Source: JAWXBT01 sp964523015 (GTDB taxonomy: Bacteria; Bdellovibrionota_C; UBA2361; J135). From it: DNA of 64,000 bases. Under the pieces are notes generated by a model. The model did no database searches. It was given only the letters and a program-made list of their open reading frames with translations, and was not told the DNA's origin. The first letter of the stretch is position 1. The number at the start of each line of letters is the position of its first letter. The stretch spans positions 1-64,000 of the forward strand of contig CAZFXN010000006.1 of the NCBI GenBank assembly GCA_964523015.1. The letters are read 5' to 3'. Below are positions 60,702 to 64,000 of the stretch, in pieces. Both the position numbers and the translations under genes were made by a program.

Positions 60702-61370
60702 ATGGATATTAAAAATTTATCAGATAACGAATTAACCTCTCGAATAGATTTACTTAGAAGTAAGTAACGAGAGATCACTCTTAAATTTCTTATTCATCTT
60801 GGGGAATTTGATAAGAGAAGATTATACTTAGAATTAGGGTTCTCGTCCCTTTTTGATTACTGTACTAGGAAACTCGGGTATTCTGATGGGAGTGCATTTA
60901 GAAGGTTAGAGAGTGCTAGATGCCTTAGAGAGAATCCTGAATTATCTAACTATATTCTATCTGGAAAAGTCTCTCTACCTAAAGAGGTTTATAATGAGCT
61001 TCAAATCCTTAGGTCTAAGCTATCAAATAAACTAGGATCAAATATCTCTATTGAGGCAGTCTTTCCTGAGTTAATTAAAAGTTACGATAAAAAAGGTAGG
61101 GCAACGATAGTAAGAAAATCAAACGAGAATAGTCGATATATTCCCGTCTCAATAAAGAGAGAGGTCTCCGATCGTGATGGATGTCAATGCAGCTATGTTT
61201 CCCCAAATGGAGTGCGTTGTACCCAGAATCATTATCTTAACTATGATCATGTAAGGCTGTTTGCATTAGGTGGGAAAACAAATAGTGATAATCTTAGACT
61301 TTTATGTCGAGCCCATAATCAGATGTTTGCTAGAATGACTTTTGGTGAGTTAGATTTTGCTCGGAAATAA
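60702..61370 (+). pseudogene. HNH endonuclease gene with a nonsense codon at position 22
   Basis: The frame runs 223 codons from an ATG with AGGA upstream, but codon 22 (60765-60767) is TAA. The text continues in the same frame as REITLKFLIHLGEFDKRRLYLELG, the start of a family found in deltaproteobacteria, and ends with the HNH core: YDHVRLFALGGKTNSDNLRLLCRAHNQ. The core and its His/Asp/Asn/His are intact. The stop replaces a likely glutamate codon (GAA to TAA), a single G to T change. It may be inactive, or be read through or restarted downstream; no good internal start is visible. Flanked by near-identical palindromes. Confidence 0.75.
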
Positions 61371-61422
61371 TCAATCGAAATAATTTTTAATAAAGAGGAA
61401 ATCTTGGGTAGTTTCCCTATTT

Positions 61423-61440
61423 TTACTTCTACGTCGAAGT
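61423..61440. repeat. Near-palindrome, right of the HNH pseudogene
   Basis: TTACTTCTACGTCGAAGT matches the first 18 bases of the palindrome at 60354 except one base (A to C), so one arm is damaged. The two copies bracket the pseudogene about 1.05 kb apart. Confidence 0.75.
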
Positions 61441-61475
61441 CAATCTGTATTTATTTGGTTTACAAAGAGGATAAG

Positions 61476-62324
61476 TTAATAATTCATCACAAGATGCTCG
61501 GTAACGGCACCGCGCTTATCAGCTTTTGAATTAATCATTCTAAGCATTGGAACATCAACTACTCTAAATCCAGAATAGAGCTCTTTGGTCAAATCGTGTC
61601 CAGCATTTGAAAGCATTAAGATTACACCACGTTTATCAAGATCTCTAAATAAAGAGGCTAATTCCTGCTGCTCTTCCATACCAAATCCACCCTTATCATA
61701 GGCTGTAAAAGATGAAGTTTTATTAAGTGGAATATACGGAGGATCAAAATATACAAAATCTCCCTCTCCAAACGCTTCCCAAGGGAGATCTTGAAACGGA
61801 ATATTTTCAATTACTGCACCCTTAAGTGCATCAGAGCAAGCCAAAATTCTTTCAGTATCTACAATAGTAGGATTAGTGTATCGCCCAAAGGGAACATTAA
61901 ATATGCCCTTTGAATTAACCCGATAAAGACCATTAAAGCCTGTTCGATTTAAATAGATCATCCGTGCTGCCACCTCGACTTCTGTAAGTCCTGTTGGATC
62001 GATCGCCCGAACAGAGTAGTAATAATCTTTATCGTAGTAGTGTCTTGAAAGTGCTTCAATTAAATCTCTTGGCTTATCGCGAACCATTCGATATGTAGTA
62101 ATTAACTCAGCATTACTATCAGCTAAAAAAGAGGATCCCGGTTGGAGATGAAAGAAAAGTGCAGCCCCTCCTAGGAATGGCTCACAATACATTTTGAAAT
62201 TTCGAGGGAGGTACTCTTTAAGACGGGGAATCATCCCCCTTTTGCCACCGGCCCATTTAAGAAATGGTACAGCATCAGCCGCTCTAAGACGAAGACGAGA
62301 TTTTATTTTGGCAGTATTAGACAC
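61476..62324 (-). CDS. dam: DNA adenine methylase
   Basis: About 282 residues from a GTG at 62324 with AGAGGT upstream; a TTG nine codons earlier is the only alternative. Motif I is FLKWAGGKRGM, then YCEPFLGGAALFFHL, and motif IV is FVYFDPPYIPL, the catalytic DPPY. NRTGFNGLYRVNSKGIFNVPFGRY is the Dam/DpnM-type target block. Methylates adenine in GATC, probably solitary: no restriction gene is next to it. It follows fcl on the same strand by 73 bases. Confidence 0.93.
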   Translation of the reverse strand: MSNTAKIKSRLRLRAADAVPFLKWAGGKRGMIPRLKEYLPRNFKMYCEPFLGGAALFFHLQPGSSFLADSNAELITTYRMVRDKPRDLIEALSRHYYDKDYYYSVRAIDPTGLTEVEVAARMIYLNRTGFNGLYRVNSKGIFNVPFGRYTNPTIVDTERILACSDALKGAVIENIPFQDLPWEAFGEGDFVYFDPPYIPLNKTSSFTAYDKGGFGMEEQQELASLFRDLDKRGVILMLSNAGHDLTKELYSGFRVVDVPMLRMINSKADKRGAVTEHLVMNY

Positions 62325-62397
62325 GGAGACAACACCTCTTAACGGAGGCAATTTACCCTGATTACGTTGCTATGAAAAGAGGTATCGGTAGGCCTCA

Positions 62398-63399
62398 TTA
62401 AGTGCCGGAAATAGTGGAATCTATCTCTTTAGCTGGTGGTTTAGATGCTGTTTTCTCATCAGATTCAATCCTAGCTCGATTCTCTAAAAACCACTGGTAT
62501 GTAACATCGAGTCCTAGTGGGAGAAGCACATTGGCTGAAAATGAGATCTCTTCCTTGGCTTTAGAAACATCAAGGCATCGTCGTGGCTGGCCATTTGGTT
62601 TTGTAGTATCCCAAGCTATTTCACCTTGAAAACCTGTAACTTTCTTAACTGTAGTAGCCAATTCTTTCATCGTAATCTCACGACCAGATCCTATATTCAT
62701 TGGATCTGCGGAATCATACCTCTCAGCAGCTAAGCGAACAGCTAAAGCAGCATCCTCAACAAAAAGAAACTCTCGACTAGCACTACCATCTCCCCACAAA
62801 ACTACTTTGCTATCTCCACGTACTTTTGCATCATGGAACTTTCTAAGCATTGCCGGTATCACATGTGAATTTTCTAAATGAAAGTTATCTTTTGGTCCAT
62901 AAAGATTAACCATCATTAAGTTAATTCCTTTAAAACCGAACTCTTTTAGGTAAGATTGAAGCTGAACGATCAACATCTTTTTGGCCAATCCATACGGAGC
63001 ATTTGTCTCCTCTGGATAGCCATTCCAGAGATCGCTCTCTTTAAATGGTACTGGTGTAAACTTTGGATACGCACAGATCGTACAAACATTAACAAACTTT
63101 TTAATGCCAACTTTGCGTGCCTCTTCGACCAACTGCACACCGATCATAAGATTTTCATAAAAAAATGTCCCGGGTTGTTTACTATTCGCGCCGATCCCGC
63201 CAACTTTTGCAGCTAAGTGAATTATTGTATCAGCAGGTTTGTCTTTCAGTAAGGCTTTGACTGCTTTAGCATCACATAGATCGTATTCACTTGATCTAAA
63301 TGTAAAGATATTTTTAATCGTTTTGCAGTTTAACTTTAATTCAGAAACTACATGTTGTCCCAAAAATCCATTGGCACCTGTAATAAGGACATTCTTCAT
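62398..63399 (-). CDS. fcl: GDP-L-fucose synthase
   Basis: 333 residues, short-chain dehydrogenase fold. NAD(P) motif LITGANGFLGQHV, then IIHLAAKVGGIGAN, the SYK triad with YGLAKK, the sugar block NSHVIPAMLRKF, SREFLFVEDAA and the late PNGQPRRCLDVSKAKEE. It converts GDP-4-keto-6-deoxymannose to GDP-L-fucose for surface polysaccharides. The partner gmd is not in the window. AGG lies 8 bases before the ATG. Other NAD-dependent epimerases cannot be wholly excluded. Confidence 0.85.
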   Translation of the reverse strand: MKNVLITGANGFLGQHVVSELKLNCKTIKNIFTFRSSEYDLCDAKAVKALLKDKPADTIIHLAAKVGGIGANSKQPGTFFYENLMIGVQLVEEARKVGIKKFVNVCTICAYPKFTPVPFKESDLWNGYPEETNAPYGLAKKMLIVQLQSYLKEFGFKGINLMMVNLYGPKDNFHLENSHVIPAMLRKFHDAKVRGDSKVVLWGDGSASREFLFVEDAALAVRLAAERYDSADPMNIGSGREITMKELATTVKKVTGFQGEIAWDTTKPNGQPRRCLDVSKAKEEISFSANVLLPLGLDVTYQWFLENRARIESDEKTASKPPAKEIDSTISGT

Positions 63400-63669
63400 G
63401 GCAAAAACCTAAATTTATTTAACCGTATCAGTGAACAAAGCTATGAGTTAATAGATGCCCAATAAATCTAAGAAGCTTCTGATATATATAGCCACGTTTT
63501 TTTGTATTAATTTTAGACAGTTATGGGCTTTATATTTTGAATATTTATTTATTTTGTAATTAGGTTCTAAAAGGAGTGTAAATCCAGTCTTATTATCATA
63601 AATTTCTTTTAATCGCTTACCTATAACCTTATATTGTTAAGGATCGAAAATTTATAAGAGAATAATTTT

Positions 63670-64000
63670 ATGAAAGTTATCGGATATGCAACAACCTCTC
63701 CAGGAAAAAGACTTGAGCCATTTTCATATGAACTAGGTAAGCTAAGTTCACATGAAGTTCGTATTCAAATTTCTCACTGTGGAATATGTCACAGCGATGT
63801 TCACCTTATAGATAATGATTGGCAGATCAGTAAATATCCCTTAGTCCCTGGACATGAAGTAATAGGTATTGTTTCTGAGATGGGAACAGAGGTTTCCACC
63901 CTAAGAATAGGTGATCGTGTTGGAGTAGGATGGCAATGTGGTAGCTGTTTAGAGTGTGAATACTGCGTTAAGGGGGACGAGAATCTATGTCAAGACAGTA
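63670..64000 (+). CDS. Zinc-dependent alcohol dehydrogenase, 3' end outside the window
   Basis: The frame is open from the ATG at 63670 to the window edge. It has SHCGICHSDVHLIDN (catalytic zinc cysteine), PLVPGHEVIGIVSEMG (zinc histidine and glutamate), GDRVGVGWQCGSCLECEYCVKGDENLC (structural zinc cysteines). This is the YahK/cinnamyl-type subgroup of MDR alcohol dehydrogenases. AAGAGA precedes the start. Substrate not predictable from this part. Confidence 0.9.
   Translation, partial: MKVIGYATTSPGKRLEPFSYELGKLSSHEVRIQISHCGICHSDVHLIDNDWQISKYPLVPGHEVIGIVSEMGTEVSTLRIGDRVGVGWQCGSCLECEYCVKGDENLCQDS

Noticed and set aside
1..64000. CRISPR arrays, tRNA and rRNA genes
   Set aside because: No regularly spaced direct repeats, T-loop motifs or rRNA sequence were seen in the intergenic parts.

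Overview
The window is AT-rich bacterial chromosome, gene-dense and without rRNA, tRNA, CRISPR array or a recognisable insertion sequence. A 100-base run of N inside carA (21111-21210) shows it is a scaffolded assembly, probably a metagenome-assembled genome. The gene content fits a deltaproteobacterial-type lineage in the broad sense (Bdellovibrionota or Myxococcota-like). The pointers are a CdnL/CarD regulator beside ispD, a DUF1844 protein beside HtrA, a complete ETF/acyl-CoA dehydrogenase set, a bacterial histone-fold protein, and an HNH family typical of those groups. This placement is inference.

From 1 to 24.4 kb almost everything is on the minus strand. Reading leftwards: a pyrimidine operon (pyrR-pyrB-pyrC-carA-carB), greA, a thiolase and an MTAP-type phosphorylase; then dnaG-rpoD, an argD-type aminotransferase, a lipoprotein, dapA and dapB; then an IclR regulator, acyl-CoA dehydrogenase, etfB, etfA and a DUF192 protein. 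The window opens with a 3'-truncated membrane aminopropyltransferase-like gene. The iclR operon has a good sigma-70 promoter followed by an IclR-type dyad.

From 24.4 to 43.1 kb lie small membrane proteins, an MscS channel, a large PLP-fold protein and a 2788-residue cyclic beta-1,2-glucan synthase (NdvB type), a GNAT-nitrilase fusion, and a 986-residue protein joining a zincin-like motif to a HAD phosphatase domain whose motifs are in circularly permuted order.

From 43.1 to 54.7 kb lie a DTW-domain tRNA modification enzyme, a prohibitin, a zinc-module/histone-fold fusion, thiE, an EI24-like membrane protein, a lipoprotein of the alkaline phosphatase/sulfatase superfamily, an ECF sigma factor, htrA with a DUF1844 partner, an MBL hydrolase, an NhaD-like transporter, ispD and carD.

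From 54.7 to 64 kb lie a hairpin-rich intergenic block, pyrD, an M29 aminopeptidase, a 57-codon small gene, a MoxR-like AAA+ ATPase, an HNH pseudogene with one nonsense codon, dam, fcl and a truncated alcohol dehydrogenase.

Three short genes (27067-27375, 39722-39952, 55350-55910) are clearly GC-richer than everything around them and have no recognisable homology. They sit among pyrimidine-rich tracts and hairpins and look like horizontally acquired single-gene cassettes. A recurring theme is long perfect palindromes in intergenic DNA, several ending in ACTTC...GAAGT, including a 39-bp perfect stem at 2126-2210. The strongest candidates for new biology are the histone-fold fusion, the permuted HAD/zincin protein, and the palindrome and cassette architecture.
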